Part shown: piece after piece, positions 48,739 to 60,329 of the stretch
Numbering within the stretch: position 1 is the first letter of the stretch
How the letters are laid out: every line of letters starts with the position of its first letter
DNA from: Hermatobates lingyangjiaoensis
Taxonomy: Eukaryota > Arthropoda > Insecta > Hemiptera > Hermatobatidae
NCBI GenBank assembly: GCA_026182355.1
Contig: JAPFBL010000068.1
Location: 5,769,001 to 5,833,000, forward strand
Length of the DNA stretch: 64,000 nucleotides
Direction of reading: 5' to 3'
Program-made: the position numbers and the translations under genes
Notes under the pieces: generated by a model
Told to the model about the DNA's origin: nothing
What the model saw: only the letters and a program-made list of their open reading frames with translations
Database searches by the model: none

Positions 48739-49155
48739 AAAGACGATAAAGGAAATGGAATGGGGTGATGAAAATTAAGGAGACCAAGGGGAGCCTGAAA
48801 GAGAGGTCAATAACACTGAGCTGCGGTCAGTTCTGTTTCAAGAAAAACATTGTAGCAACATGGACAAATAAAGAGCCAAAAAAATGTTCACTATAAAGTT
48901 ATATAAGCTTCATATTGAACTGGTAAAGGATCTATTATAAATCTCCAAGTAAAATTCCTCATTTCTACTAAGTAGATTATACATCTCACTATTTTAAAAA
49001 GGTTTATATATATGTAAATTTTAATACCAGACCTTCTTGAGTACATCCATGGTTATTAAAAATATAACCATGATTGTCAAAACATGGTTTTCAAACAACT
49101 ATCAATATTCCTTAATAACACGCTCGTACTTTGTTAACTCAATATATTTGCCATA

Positions 49156-49194
49156 GACGATATGTTTCAACTGCTCCCAGTTATCATCAGGTCA
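49156..49194 (-). ncRNA. Hammerhead-ribozyme-like motif
   Basis: Minus strand: GAC (stem I), CTGATGA, one extra T, AACTG-GGAG-CAGTT (stem II), GAAA, ACATAT (stem III, one change from palindromic ACATGT), C, GTC (stem I complement). All invariant core positions C3-U4-G5-A6-N7-G8-A9 and G12-A13-A14 are present, and the cleavage triplet would be AUC. No flanking retroelement protein is recognisable. The extra T between A9 and stem II departs from active hammerheads. Confidence 0.45.
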
Positions 49195-50491
49195 CATAAG
49201 ATCATATTTTCCAAATGTTCACTTATGTAACTGTTCTAAAGAGTATTGAGGTTTATATATTTATAAAAGGAATAAGATATTTATCCCTAATATAAGATAG
49301 CAAACTATTAGTATTTCTCTTACTCAGAAGGTGCTATACTTATTTTCCATGTGACTTTTACCCTCCACCTATTAGATGCATGCTAAGAATCATCAAACTG
49401 TAGTCATACAAATGTACCAGTTTTACGGCCCTCACAGTCTCCATGATTAAGTTAATATTTGTACACAAGGTTGTTAATAATATGGTAACAAATTAAGTGA
49501 ATACAATTTTATCACTAAACAAGGTTTAGATTTTTTAGGTTTAAAAAATTAAAATACTGTTGTCTAACAAAATTAAAAACTGGAATTAATTGAAGAATGA
49601 TGGGTAAAACAAAACTTCTTAAAATCTGTACAATAAGCGAAGAAATGAATCAGCCAAATATTGGAAACGTATAGTGGTCAAAGAGAAACCATGAAGTACA
49701 ATGTTCAACAGGCAGATATAGCTGTTGTCCAGCATGGCCGCTGGTGTGACTCTTCACACGGAGGCTCAGAACCGTAAAAGTCAAATCTAGACTGAAAGAG
49801 TTATTCCTGATCAAAGACAAACTGTAAACAGGGTTATTTAAATTACGCATTGTCTGTATTGCTGACAATTTGTTTAAATGTTAGAAAACAGAAATGACTG
49901 AAGTTTTGTCAAAACTAAAGCATTGGTAAACTTTCCTTACATATATCTTACTGATAAACAAGGCATCATTATCGCTCTATTACATAAAATAATTTTTCGT
50001 TCTGAGAATTGTTCAGTGTTTGTACTAGTTAGTTATAATATTAATATTAGTATGTTATAATTAATAATAAATACTGCTGTAAATTTACTACAAAAAATAT
50101 TGTTTTCAATATTTATTAAAATAATTTATTTTATACAATTAATAACCTCTGGAAATAAAAGAAAAAGTTACTAAAAAGATTGATAGATGTATTAAAAAAG
50201 ACAAAAAAAAATAATCATTAACGCATTAACAGTGCATACCCAATAACGGGACGCTAATAATATGAGTATAATCACTTTGGTTCATTACTTCAACATATAG
50301 CTTCAAACTAACTACAATTTAAAACAATTTAAACAACCAAGAATACAATAAAACTATGCCAAAAAATTGCAGTTCATGCCAGTGTTCCAACCATGACTTG
50401 TCCAAGAAAGGGGAACTATTGTGGCATGAAGGAGCCGGGAGTCAGGGCCGGGTATAAGTCAAAAGAATTAGAGGGCGAGACTAACCTAGTA

Positions 50492-51270
50492 CAGTGGACA
50501 CCGCTTAATGTCATCACTTTTGTAAACACTCAAAGTGATGACAATAACCGATTGTTAAAATTTAACCGAAGAAATGCAAATTGCCATTTTACCGTTCGTG
50601 AGGCTAAAGTTCCAGGTGAATCAAAACAAAAACTCAAATAAATGAAATATTTAATAAATAGTTAATCTTTCCACAGATGCAATACAATAAATTATTTCTT
50701 TAGAAAATCATCCAGGTTTGTCTGCTTCACGTCTTTTCTTCAAATCATTTATAAAGGACTCGTACTCATTATGAAGCTCAAATTCAGAAGATCCATTTTG
50801 TCCTCCAAGCCATAATAGAAGAGCTTTCCTTATTTGTTGGAATACACACTGCTGGTTGATGATCCTCTGCTTCATCGTCACTACCTACTTTATTCTCTCC
50901 AGCCTGTGTAACAGCATCGCAGACGTCACCCACGTTAACTCTGCACTCAACTGGAAGTTATTGTCCACTACCATCCACTCCTCGAAGTCGGTTACAATGT
51001 CTTCTATTGTTGTGGTTTTAGTGGTACGAGGTACGAGGACCTTCTTGAAACAGCTTTGAATTGTTTCTTTCGGGCATTTACTTTAGAACTGAGCTCAACG
51101 AAAAAAGTCCCCAGGTTAAGAAAAAAATTTATTACAATAACCAATATACTGATTGCAACAGGCGGTATATTTGTAATACAATTGTATGTTCGGACGGGGA
51201 TCAGGAATTCGGATAATACTATTAACAGATCGATAAGACTATCGGTGATTACATTAAGCGACGTCCACTA
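50492..51270 (-). mobile_element. pogo/Tigger-type DNA transposon remnant
   Basis: A 779-bp element with TA target duplications (50490-50491, 51271-51272) and terminal inverted repeats CAGTGGACACCGCTTAATGT (left) and ACATTAAGCGACGTCCACTA (right). Minus-strand translation of the interior gives D-I-V-T-D-F-E-E-W-M-V-V-D followed by S-A-E-L-T, similar to the C-terminal part of Tigger/jerky-type DDE transposases (usual form Y-D-E-F-V-x-V-D-E-x-x-x-x-x-x-x-L-T). The DNA-binding and catalytic domains are deleted. The + strand frames here are antisense shadows. Confidence 0.75.
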
Positions 51271-53242
51271 TAGTTGCTATTGAAATCTCCAAATTCTCTC
51301 TACATTTTATCCTGGGCTACTTTGCTATGAAATTATGTAATTATCCAATTTGAAGTAATATGTATATTTTTATTTATAAAACTGCTACCACAGAATATTG
51401 TTTTTTGAGGTTTTTAAATTAAGGTTGAAAATGTTATTATAGCCATTAAAATAGTTTTAAAATTTTTAAATTATTCGTTAGTATTTCGTTTTTCTCAAGA
51501 AGTTTCTGATGTGCCTGTTTTTTAGTGAGCACTCACACCTCTACTTTACTCTCTGTAAGTGTGACTAACATATAGTGATGATTTTATGTTATTCATTGGT
51601 CTCTCAAAATACGCTGTCATATATACTTGGTTATGTCTTATATAAGTATCATTACTAAAATGAAAGGAGTGAAGGATTCATGGCATATTGCCCCTGCCTC
51701 GTTGTAGCAGTGCCACAAGACGGGGGAACAATAAAGTAAAAGAAGAGTTTTTCTTGTATAAATTAACTTAAATAAATATATATATCTTCCACTTAATATA
51801 TATATAAACGTATAGTTTAATGTTTGGTATTGACCATTGAGACCATTCGTATTCTTTGAAGTTTAATTTATGACTCTTTCATGAACAAACCACTGACAAA
51901 GGAGAAGGTAATGACATTTGGAAATGTCCGTTACTCTTTGCTATCTTAGTAACAATGGTAAATCCCGTCTTCAGCAATGGCCCTCATCAGTCATACAATA
52001 CATCCGAATAAGATTTTAGTTTAGGCATAATTTACAACGATTCAACTCTAATTCTACAGAATGAATTGAAGACCCAGTTGAAAAGCCCATGTAATGTTTA
52101 CTGCTTGGAGACCATTAATAACTGGATCCTGACCCCATTATGGAGACGGCATTGTCTAAGCAAAGCGTACGCTTGCACCTTTCTTAGCTCATGACAGTGC
52201 ATTGTGTTTATTTATAATCCGAGATGTGACCATTCAATGCAGCTTGACTTTTTATTTTCGTCACACCACTGGTCATTGATAGTCAACTGCAAACTCTCTT
52301 CTGAATTACTACAAAATGTTAGTTTCCAATATTAAAATGCATTCCAATGACGACTCCGATAATCACACTATAAAGTAGATAAAAGGTTTGTTTATGGGAA
52401 TAAAGAACTTTTGTAATAAAATTAGTTATTCAAAAAAATAATAGCCATTGTTAAGGTATTGAATAGATAAATGAAAATAAAATATTTAATTTTCCTGAAA
52501 GTTTTTAATAAAATAGTATTTTAGGGGAGGTAAAATTTATTGACAAGACTAATTGAGGAACTCTTGTATGAAATGTATAAAATATTCATAGTGATTTATA
52601 GCTCGAATATTTACTTTTTTTAAAAAAAACTCTCTTCATAAATAAATCTATTAGAATCTTATAAGAACTTTGGTTATGTATAATAAATGAAAAATGGTCT
52701 AAAATATTATAAGGATAGAATTTTAAAGCTGGAACCTATAAAATGAAAAAGATGAAAATGAAATTTACATCTGAGTGCCTAAGCCTAAGAGATAAGTTTT
52801 ATGTTGATCATTACCCTCTTATCCAGGTACAAACTAAAATAATAAAACAACCTTTTTTTTAACCAAAACCCTTTTTATATACTGACAACATTTTAGAAAA
52901 GTACAATAAAATTCAAGGCTACCACAGGCAGGACAAGCCTAAGTACGTAGGCTAAGATATTGCTTTTATTTTTTTAAATAAACTAATATTGATTGAATTA
53001 ATTTTGCGATTACAATCATTGGTTTATTAATGCTTTGTATATGCTTCACAATTGTATTTTTTGTAGTCAAATATTAACAAACTTGAAAAATAAATGTTAG
53101 AAGTAAACACACTACATCGCTTTCTTTACTATTACGAATGACAACTCAGAGAACTGATTTTTTTTAGTTGTAGAAGGGATTCAGAGGAGAGAAAAGGTTA
53201 GACTATTGGATTACATGACGCTAGTAATGGGGTTGATTTCAG

Positions 53243-54045
53243 TGTGCCACCTACTGAGGAGCGGTGTGGCGGCGATATTCAGGCCTCAGTCGGCCCAGAC
53301 CGCCAGTCACGTCCAGTCCATCTGCGACACGATGGAGATCCCCCACTTGGAGACGAGGTGGGACTATAGGATTATATGACGCTAGTAATGGGGTTGATTT
53401 CAGTGTGCCACCTACTGAGGAGCGGGTGGCGGCGATATTCGGCCTCAGTCGGCCCAGACCGCCAGTCACGTCCAGTCCATCTGCGACACGATGGAGATCC
53501 CCCACTTGGAGACGAGGTGGGACTATAGGATTATATGACGCTAGTAATGGGGTTGATTTCAGTGTGCCACCTACTGAGGAGCGGTGTGGCGGCGATATTC
53601 AGGCCTCAGTCGGCCCAGACCGCCAGTCACGTCCAGTCCATCTGCGACACGATGGAGATCCCCCACTTGGAGACGAGGTGGGACTATAGGATTATATGAC
53701 GCTAGTAATGGGGTTGATTTCAGTGTGCCACCTACTGAGGAGCGGCGTGGCGGCGATATTCGGGCCTCAGTCGGCCCAGACCGCCAGTCACGTCCAGTCC
53801 ATCTGCGACACGATGGAGATCCCCCACTTGGAGACGAGGTGGGACTATAGGATTATATGACGCTAGTAATGGGGTTGATTTCAGTGTGCCACCTACTGAG
53901 GAGCGGCGTGGCGGCGATATTCGGGCCTCAGTCGGCCCAGACCGCCAGTCACGTCCAGTCCATCTGCGACACGATGGAGATCCCCCACTTGGAGACGAGG
54001 TGGGACTATAGGATTATATGACGCTAGTAATGGGGTTGATTTCAG
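53243..54045 (+). repeat. Five truncated tandem copies of receptor exon 3 with acceptor
   Basis: Exon-3-like copies begin at 53243, 53404, 53563, 53724 and 53885, with spacing 161, 159, 161, 161, 161 to the real exon at 54046. Each repeat holds the first ~127 bases of exon 3 joined to the last ~34 bases of intron 2, including the acceptor TTGATTTCAG. Joining occurs at a shared GACTA: exon GGGACTACCGG and intron TTAGACTATTGG. Every copy reads W-D-Y-R-I-I then stop. Copy 2 also lacks two bases; copies 1 and 3 carry Gly to Arg in the G-P-Q motif. They cannot serve as normal exons. High CpG content and near identity suggest recent amplification. Confidence 0.93.
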
Positions 54046-54230
54046 TGTGCCACCTACTGAGGAGCGGCGTGGCGGCGATATTCGGGCCTCAGTCGGCCCA
54101 GACCGCCAGTCACGTCCAGTCCATCTGCGACACGATGGAGATCCCCCACTTAGAGACGAGGTGGGACTACCGGCTACGCAGGGAGAGCTGCTTGGTCAAC
54201 CTCTACCCCCACCCCACTGTCCTTTCAAAG
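54046..54230 (+). CDS. Kainate-type glutamate receptor, exon 3
   Basis: The last and only full-length copy of the array: acceptor GATTTCAG/TG at 54045/54046, donor AAAG/GTACTC at 54230/54231; 185 bases, phase 1 to 0, residues 78-139. It encodes V-C-H-L-L-R-S-G-V-A-A-I-F-G-P-Q-S, S-H-V-Q-S-I-C-D, I-P-H-L-E-T-R-W-D and V-N-L-Y-P-H-P, all hallmark amino-terminal domain motifs of kainate receptors. Cys79 is the likely partner of Cys329 (exon 7) in the conserved disulfide. Choosing copy 6 is required because only it continues past Y-R into L-R-R-E-S-C-L and keeps the frame to exon 4. Confidence 0.93.
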
Positions 54231-54552
54231 GTACTCCCCATTCCAAGCCAAATTTCAACAGTATTGCTTAGCTTCAAACAGTTTAGAATACTACCCTTAA
54301 GTAAAACACTTGCAAGTCTATTTCTTTTTGTGCTTTGGAAGCAAAAATTACAAATTGGTATTCAAAATTTGCAATTAATTTATCTAAACTATAAATAAAA
54401 AAAAATTATATTTATCCATCCCTGTGTCCGTTCTAACTACAAAAATATCAAAATAGCACCCAATTTGAAGGGTAGGTATCTCATTTTCTTAAAATTTTCC
54501 TCAATAAAATTTTAGTTTTAAAAATTCTTGAAATATTTGTTCATGTATATTA

Positions 54553-54665
54553 AAGTGAACCGCAGTTTCGGCATACACGATCTTCGGACTGAGAAATTCG
54601 ATTCTACGAACTAACTTCCTGCTAAGAGGATTTAACTGGAAAAGAAGCTGGCCAAATGACATGTT
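54553..54665 (+). repeat. Dispersed repeat related to the 42.2-kb palindrome arm
   Basis: ATTAAAGTGAACCGCAGTTT, CGGCATACACGATC, CTGAGAAATTCGATTCTACG and AGCTGGCCAAATGACATGTT match the left arm at 42238-42370 and, inverted, the start of the 1.59-kb repeat. TA-rich simple sequence follows (54666-54735). Confidence 0.7.
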
Positions 54666-55693
54666 ATAATATATATATAATTATAATATATATGAGACAT
54701 ATAAAATAATTATAATATATAAATATATATATAATTTTAATGAAGTCGCGCTTTTGTCAATTTTTCGATCTCTTTGACGGGTCGTAATCCATGAGTATCC
54801 TACTAACAAATTAAACAACCGTTGATACAACTTGTCTATGACTTTTATATATACTTTTTCTATTCCGTCTCCACAGGTCTATAAATGTTATAAGCAAAAG
54901 ATCCACAAAATTTATAAGAAAATACTTTGCAAACGATTAGTTTGGATATTAGATTGCCCACTAGATTTGATTTGGTCTGCTAGACGTTGTATATGCCTTC
55001 TATTATTTGTATGTGCATACGCATACAGGGATCCTTAAATACAACGTATTATATGCGCCTTGTGACTAGGCAGACAGAGACGCATGTGTCACAGTGATCT
55101 AAGAACTCTCGCGTATTTGCCTCGCACCATTTTGTACAACTGATTTCAGATACAATTAATAATCAATTATGTGATACGCGTATTTAAAATGATATCCTTA
55201 CTATCACCTTAAAATGAGCCTGATAAAAGAGACTGAAAATGAAATTATGACAAAAATACGGCTTTAATTTTGTATTCTTTAAACCATATAAAGATTAAAT
55301 TAATAAAGATTTTTTAAAATGGTATCTAATTTATCTAAAAAAAATAATGATTCTGGGACAGTCTTAAGAATCTATTGAGATAAATGATATCTATACACTG
55401 AATTTATACTAGCCTTTGAATCTGGCTTCACAGAACATTTTAAAAATATTTCTCTTAGTTTTTACAACCATCATTTCTTATCCATTGGTCATTGCAAAAA
55501 CTGAAAACATCAACAATCATTTTCTGAAAGCCCATTGATTTTTTTAATTTTTTTTCCCTAAATACGTTATTTTTTAGAATGCATTTTTTAGTAAACTTTA
55601 TATAATCAATACTTTTTGAAATTGGAAGTTTTGTAGCTAGTGTAAAAAGTTATGTTACCCCGTAAAAATGACAAACATGTTTTATGTTTCATG

Positions 55694-55745
55694 ATTGAAT
55701 GATAAAGAATGAATGAATGATAAAGAATGAATGATAAAGAATCTC
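55694..55745. repeat. GAATGAATGATAAA simple tandem repeat
   Basis: Irregular repeats of GAATGAATGATAAA inside receptor intron 3. Confidence 0.85.
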
Positions 55746-56018
55746 TAAACATTGATTATCCCTGAGTCCAAAACCAAACAACCAGCCATTAAGGTAAACA
55801 TCAAGAGTATGGCCTTTCATAGTCTCAAGGGTATGACTAGCCATGATAAATCGCAACAACTGTTCATCATTAGTTCTTAATAATATAAGTCTCTTATTAT
55901 TATGGGAACTAAATTGATTCATCGTCTATTCATTTGTGGATAAATAATAAGTACCTCAATATAAAATGACTTGGTCATATGGTACCAGGAGGTTTTCAAA
56001 AAGAATGTAAAATTTCAG

Positions 56019-56176
56019 GCTTACGTACAAATGGTGGAAGCGTTTGGATGGAAGTCATTTACAATAATTTACGAAAGTAATGAGGGCTTAGTGAGACTAC
56101 AGGAACTGCTCAAAGCTCACGGGCCCTCCAAGCACCCCATCACAGTGAGGCAACTGCCTGAGGGCTCCGACTATAG
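56019..56176 (+). CDS. Kainate-type glutamate receptor, exon 4
   Basis: Acceptor AATTTCAG/GC at 56018/56019, donor TATAG/GTACTC at 56176/56177; 158 bases, phase 0 to 2, residues 140-192. Encodes A-Y-V-Q-M-V-E-A-F-G-W-K-S-F-T-I-I-Y, then G-L-V-R-L-Q-E-L-L-K and V-R-Q-L-P-E-G-S-D-Y. The F-x-W-K-x-x-T-x-x-Y and G-L-x-R-L-Q-E-L motifs are characteristic of kainate-class (GluK-like) rather than NMDA-class domains. Only a 69-base intron separates it from exon 5. Confidence 0.94.
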
Positions 56177-56245
56177 GTACTCGCAAGCCTTCTTCAAGTA
56201 GAGGCCATTTATTCCGTGAATCTAACTGACTTTGCTTTGTTTAAG

Positions 56246-56387
56246 ACCACTGCTGAAGCAGATTAAGAACTCGGCTGAGTCGCACATCGTCCTCGACTGC
56301 TCCACTGAGAAGATCTACAACGTGCTCAAGCAAGCCCAGCAGATAGGCATGATGAGTGACTACCACAGCTACCTCATCACTTCCCTT
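56246..56387 (+). CDS. Kainate-type glutamate receptor, exon 5
   Basis: Acceptor TTTAAG/AC at 56245/56246 (AAG rather than CAG), donor CTT/GTAACC at 56387/56388; 142 bases, phase 2 to 0, residues 192-239. The split arginine (AG+A) joins S-D-Y-R to P-L-L-K-Q-I-K. It then encodes H-I-V-L-D-C-S, L-K-Q-A-Q-Q-I-G-M-M and Y-H-S-Y-L-I-T-S-L, the second Rossmann-like lobe of the domain. The motifs L-K-Q-A-x-x-x-G-M-M and Y-x-x-T-x-L are family hallmarks. Confidence 0.93.
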
Positions 56388-58437
56388 GTAACCTCCTCCA
56401 GTCTTGTCACAATAATAATTTTAAATTCATTTGCATATATATATGCATGTTTTTTTCAAAAACAATGCTTATAGTTGTTTCAAAAATTCGCTTATATCAC
56501 TCTACGTTCAGGTCCCATCTTCCATAAATACGGCTTCTCTACCTTTGACTCATTTCTACTTTTGTTTTGATTAATATATCTTATTCATAATTGAGATACA
56601 CTTTTGTAAATTAATATAACAAAATGAACATTACAAAACTAACTTGCTAATATAGATTGTTTTCGATTGAATTGAAATTAACCTTGTTGTATTCATGTCA
56701 ACAATAAGGACTGGTTTAAAGGATCCTGATACTGTCAAAAACCTGCAGCTGATAATTAATACTTTTTCAAGCATTATCACTGTAATGTAATTAAATATTG
56801 TTATATTAGTAATAATGAGTTATATCATTAATAAGCAAAGAATTTTTGAACGATTACAATAACTAGAAGTTTATTCTAGTACTGATCATACGTATAACAA
56901 TCTCTCTGTTTCAGAGAAATAAATTTACATGAATGGTTAATTAATGCTTCAGATGGTTAAATGGTTAAAATGCTTCAGATTACTGATGAAGTCAAGTATA
57001 GTTAAATATAAAAGATTATATTACTTAGGAAACACTTTAATGTCTCGCATAAATCACGCTCTTGTGACAACGGTCTAAAAAAAAAATAATAACTAACATA
57101 TTCAGTATAGCAATTAGTTTAATAATAAATAGACCAATTTGTCTGTTTCAAAATTTTTACTAATTCTGCTTAAGGACGACGAATTATAAGAGAGTATTAT
57201 CTTTCTCAATTCTGTTCCTAAGTACCATAAATCTCATACTGAAACTGCTGCCTTCCCAATCGTAATCGTGTCAATCCCAGCCTTGTAACTGCGCTAGGAT
57301 TTACAATACTGCAACACTTAGCTTCAAATCAAAACCATGCAAGTGCAAATGACTTTTTGAGGAAATATAAAAAAGTGAATAATTAAAAAAAAGAACTATA
57401 GTCTTCTGTTGACTAGTGCTTGTAAAAGATGTATTTCAATTATTGTGCATTATTCAAGATTATGTCTCATGGTGAGCACATACTCTGTTTCTGTTCACTC
57501 AGTTTGAATATCATAACTTACATTATTATGGTTGTTAAAACATTATTATTAGAAAATCGTTTGTTTCCATGATTTCTGTTCCTTACACATAGTAAAGTAA
57601 ACAAAAATATAGCTTATTTTCCAATTCTGATATTAGAAACTGTTTTCTTATTCAAAATTATGATTTTAAATTAATACTGCCAATTTCAATAACCATAGGT
57701 GGAAATATGGTTTTCAAGAAAAATAGTGGTGTCACTTGCACAACCATAATGCTTCTTGAAGAAATGTCAAGTATGAACTATATTGAACTTTGGAGAGACC
57801 TAAAGTATTGATCCTGAGAGGTACCAGAAAAAAATCCTCTCTAACCAGAGACATCAGAGAAATTAGAGACTGATATTTATTTTCTTTCTTGATAAATTTG
57901 TTCGTATTTTAAATAGCGTAAATTCATAACCTTCATAAACACCTAAATGCAATATTTCAAATGTGAACGATAGAGAACATCTTATATGTATTTACCTTCC
58001 AAAAATATTCAAACAATAATTGAGAAAAAATAGTTATAGGCCAGAAAAAATGAACTAATACATTTTGAACTGTTCACAACAAATTTTATTATTCGTTGAG
58101 TAATTTTAAAATCAATTCTATTTTTATTTGCACAGTTGTAAAAAAAACTGACAAAAATGTGACAAAATATTCACATTTCAAAAAGAAGAATTTCGGAAAC
58201 ATTTCGAAGTAGAAACTGATAACTTAAATAAATCTTTTTGTAATCAAGTTACCATCCTTGTTTTAAGAGATTTTAAGTAATAACTATGAGTGCAATTCTG
58301 TAAACTTGACACTACTTTAGGCAAGTTGAATGTAAGATTTGGCACTAATATATTAATGATTCACCAGGCCATTACTACAAACCATACAACTTTAGCAACT
58401 CTTCTGAAAACGAAATGAATTTAATTATTGTTAATAG

Positions 58438-58608
58438 GACCTGCATAGCGTTGACCTGGAAGAATTCAAGTATGGAGGCACGAACATCACAGCGTTACGT
58501 TTGGTTGACCCAGGAAATGTGGAGGTGCAGAGGGTTGTGAAGGACTGGATTACAGCGGAGCAGAGGCAGGGCAGGAAGCTGGACATGAACACGCCCGACC
58601 TGATCCCA
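58438..58608 (+). CDS. Kainate-type glutamate receptor, exon 6
   Basis: Acceptor GTTAATAG/GA at 58437/58438, donor CCA/GTAAGC at 58608/58609; 171 bases, phase 0 in and out, residues 240-296. Encodes D-L-H-S-V-D-L-E-E-F-K-Y, G-G-T-N-I-T-A-L-R and the segment ending T-P-D-L-I-P. N255 lies in an N-I-T sequon expected to be glycosylated on the extracellular face. The base composition is strikingly GC-rich compared with the flanking introns. A 65-base intron follows. Confidence 0.93.
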
Positions 58609-58673
58609 GTAAGCACGCTTGAGTGTGTCAAAGTGTGTTAGAATAGGACAAAAGCTGACGAGTGTGCTTACAG

Positions 58674-58826
58674 GCGGAGACGGCTCTCATGTACGACGCA
58701 GTGCACCTATTCGCCAAGGCCCTTCACGACCTGGACAGCAGTCAGCGAATCGACATCAAGCCTCTTAGCTGCGACGCCGTCGACACCTGGCCACATGGCT
58801 ACAGCCTCATCAACTACATGAAAATA
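58674..58826 (+). CDS. Kainate-type glutamate receptor, exon 7
   Basis: Acceptor GCTTACAG/GC at 58673/58674, donor AAAATA/GTAAGT at 58826/58827; 153 bases, phase 0 in and out, residues 297-347. Encodes A-E-T-A-L-M-Y-D-A-V-H-L-F-A-K-A-L, I-K-P-L-S-C-D and W-P-H-G-Y-S-L-I-N-Y-M-K. The A-L-M-Y-D-A-V motif is nearly invariant in kainate receptors. Cys329 is the likely disulfide partner of Cys79. The hydrophobic Y-D-A-V-H-L-F helix resembles insect kainate receptors most. Confidence 0.94.
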
Positions 58827-59261
58827 GTAAGTGCTGCATATGCAAAATATCATTATTATATATCAATCAACCTATCTCATACGTTTTCCTCACACCTCCA
58901 CCGCCATAGTCAAAAGAAAAAACGAAAATGTAGGAGGTAAGACAGTAGACTTTTACAATAATACCTTAAATTTATTTTGGTAATCAAGTTCTACCTGCGC
59001 ACAATATAGAGATGTTTCAACATCCTTACAATCGCATATTTGATAATTTTTAATTTTGATAGATATACCCTGTTAAATTCTATTACAATCATTGTCCTTC
59101 TATTGAAACATAAATTACGATTATTATCAATTCCCAATGAGTTTCTCTTTCCCGCTTGTGTTTCCCAAGTTATTCTAGATTTACTTAACTAATTGAAGTT
59201 GATTATTACCATTATTACAGCATACTTACATAAGACAGTTACAGTGATGAAATTATTACAG

Positions 59262-59480
59262 GTTGAAATGAGAGGCCTAACTGGGGTTATTAAATTTGAC
59301 AATCAAGGTTTTAGATCAAATTTTGAATTGGATATTATAGAATTAACAAAGAATGGACTACAAAAAATTGGCACATGGAATTCTACTGAAGGCGTCAACT
59401 TCACAAGAACCTATAACGAAATGATGCATCAAATTGTTGAAAACTTATCCAACAAAACTATGAGAGTCACTACAATTCTG
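59262..59480 (+). CDS. Kainate-type glutamate receptor, exon 8 (end of amino-terminal domain)
   Basis: Acceptor TTATTACAG/GT at 59261/59262, donor CTG/GTAAGA at 59480/59481; 219 bases, phase 0 in and out, residues 348-420. Encodes G-L-T-G-V-I-K-F-D-N-Q-G-F-R, L-D-I-I-E-L, I-G-T-W-N-S-T-E-G and V-T-T-I-L, the last being the junction before the S1 ligand-binding segment. Sequons at N387, N393, N408 and N411 suggest glycosylation. Unlike exons 3-7 it is AT-rich, in line with the surrounding sequence. No exon coding for S1 was found in the remaining 4.5 kb, so the gene continues past the window. Confidence 0.93.
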
Positions 59481-60320
59481 GTAAGATACCAATTCAGATA
59501 TGCAAGATTTTACAATGTCTTTTGTATATTTGAAAGTTTTACAAATAAACAATTATTACAAAAGTAATACTAAGAAAATTACATTTTTGTGAGAAAAAAA
59601 ACATTTTTTTATATTTAAATAATCTTGATATCATATTTTTTTATGTAACTTTTGAGTGATCCTAAAATGTACAATCAGAACATGATCCATAACTTTTAAA
59701 GTCTCTGTAACAGATTTGTTTTTAGTATTGAGAGTAAAGTCGTGAGTGTTTTGTAAATAAAATATATTCCTACCAAAATGGGCAGAAGCAAATTCAATAA
59801 TTAAAAATACCCGCATCATATTTACTTATATGTTAGCAGCAATTTTATTTTAATAATTTATTTTTTCGCTACAACTTATTTGAACTATGTAGTCTCATGA
59901 TAGAATAGAAATAAAAAATACCTACTTGTTTCAAAAAATGCTTGAATCAATTGAAGGTGTCAAAAATTTTAGCAATATATTAGAAGAGCCTATTTTTAAG
60001 CTTTCAGAGTTGCCTTTGTTAATATGTCCCAGCTTGTGTAATGAGTACAAGTGAAATATACTGAATACAGATGGAACTAGTAATCCTAAAATATTCCAAA
60101 TCAGTGAGGTGACCAGATACTTAATCAACCCTGTCCTACAAATTAACTTTACCACAGTATTAAAGAATATAGGCGAGAACGAGATAACCTACTGTGTGGG
60201 CAGCGAAACAAATCAATGGCTTATTTGAGAGACCTCAAATACTGTAAGAAAATAAATACAGTAAAGTGAAAAGATAAAAATAGGAATCCAAGAAAAAACA
60301 ACAATAAACCAAAAAAAGAA
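59481..60320. other. Intron sequence, nothing recognised
   Basis: AT-rich start of the intron after exon 8. No coding motif, array or inverted repeat was seen. Confidence 0.5.
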
Positions 60321-60329
60321 AAAACTGAC

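Larger units (their letters stand above)
34197..54045 (+). other. Receptor intron 2 (19.8 kb)
   Basis: Bounded by GTAACT and GATTTCAG. Most of the window's satellites and the Jockey fragment with its flanking repeats lie here. The stretches 34200-35330, 48740-49150, 49200-50490 and 51280-53200 show no recognisable feature. Confidence 0.75.

Noticed and set aside
53264..54271. Long open frames rich in Arg, Pro and Ser across the exon 3 array, on both strands
   Set aside because: They are out-of-frame readings of the repeated receptor exon; the correct frame gives the kainate receptor domain and explains the composition.
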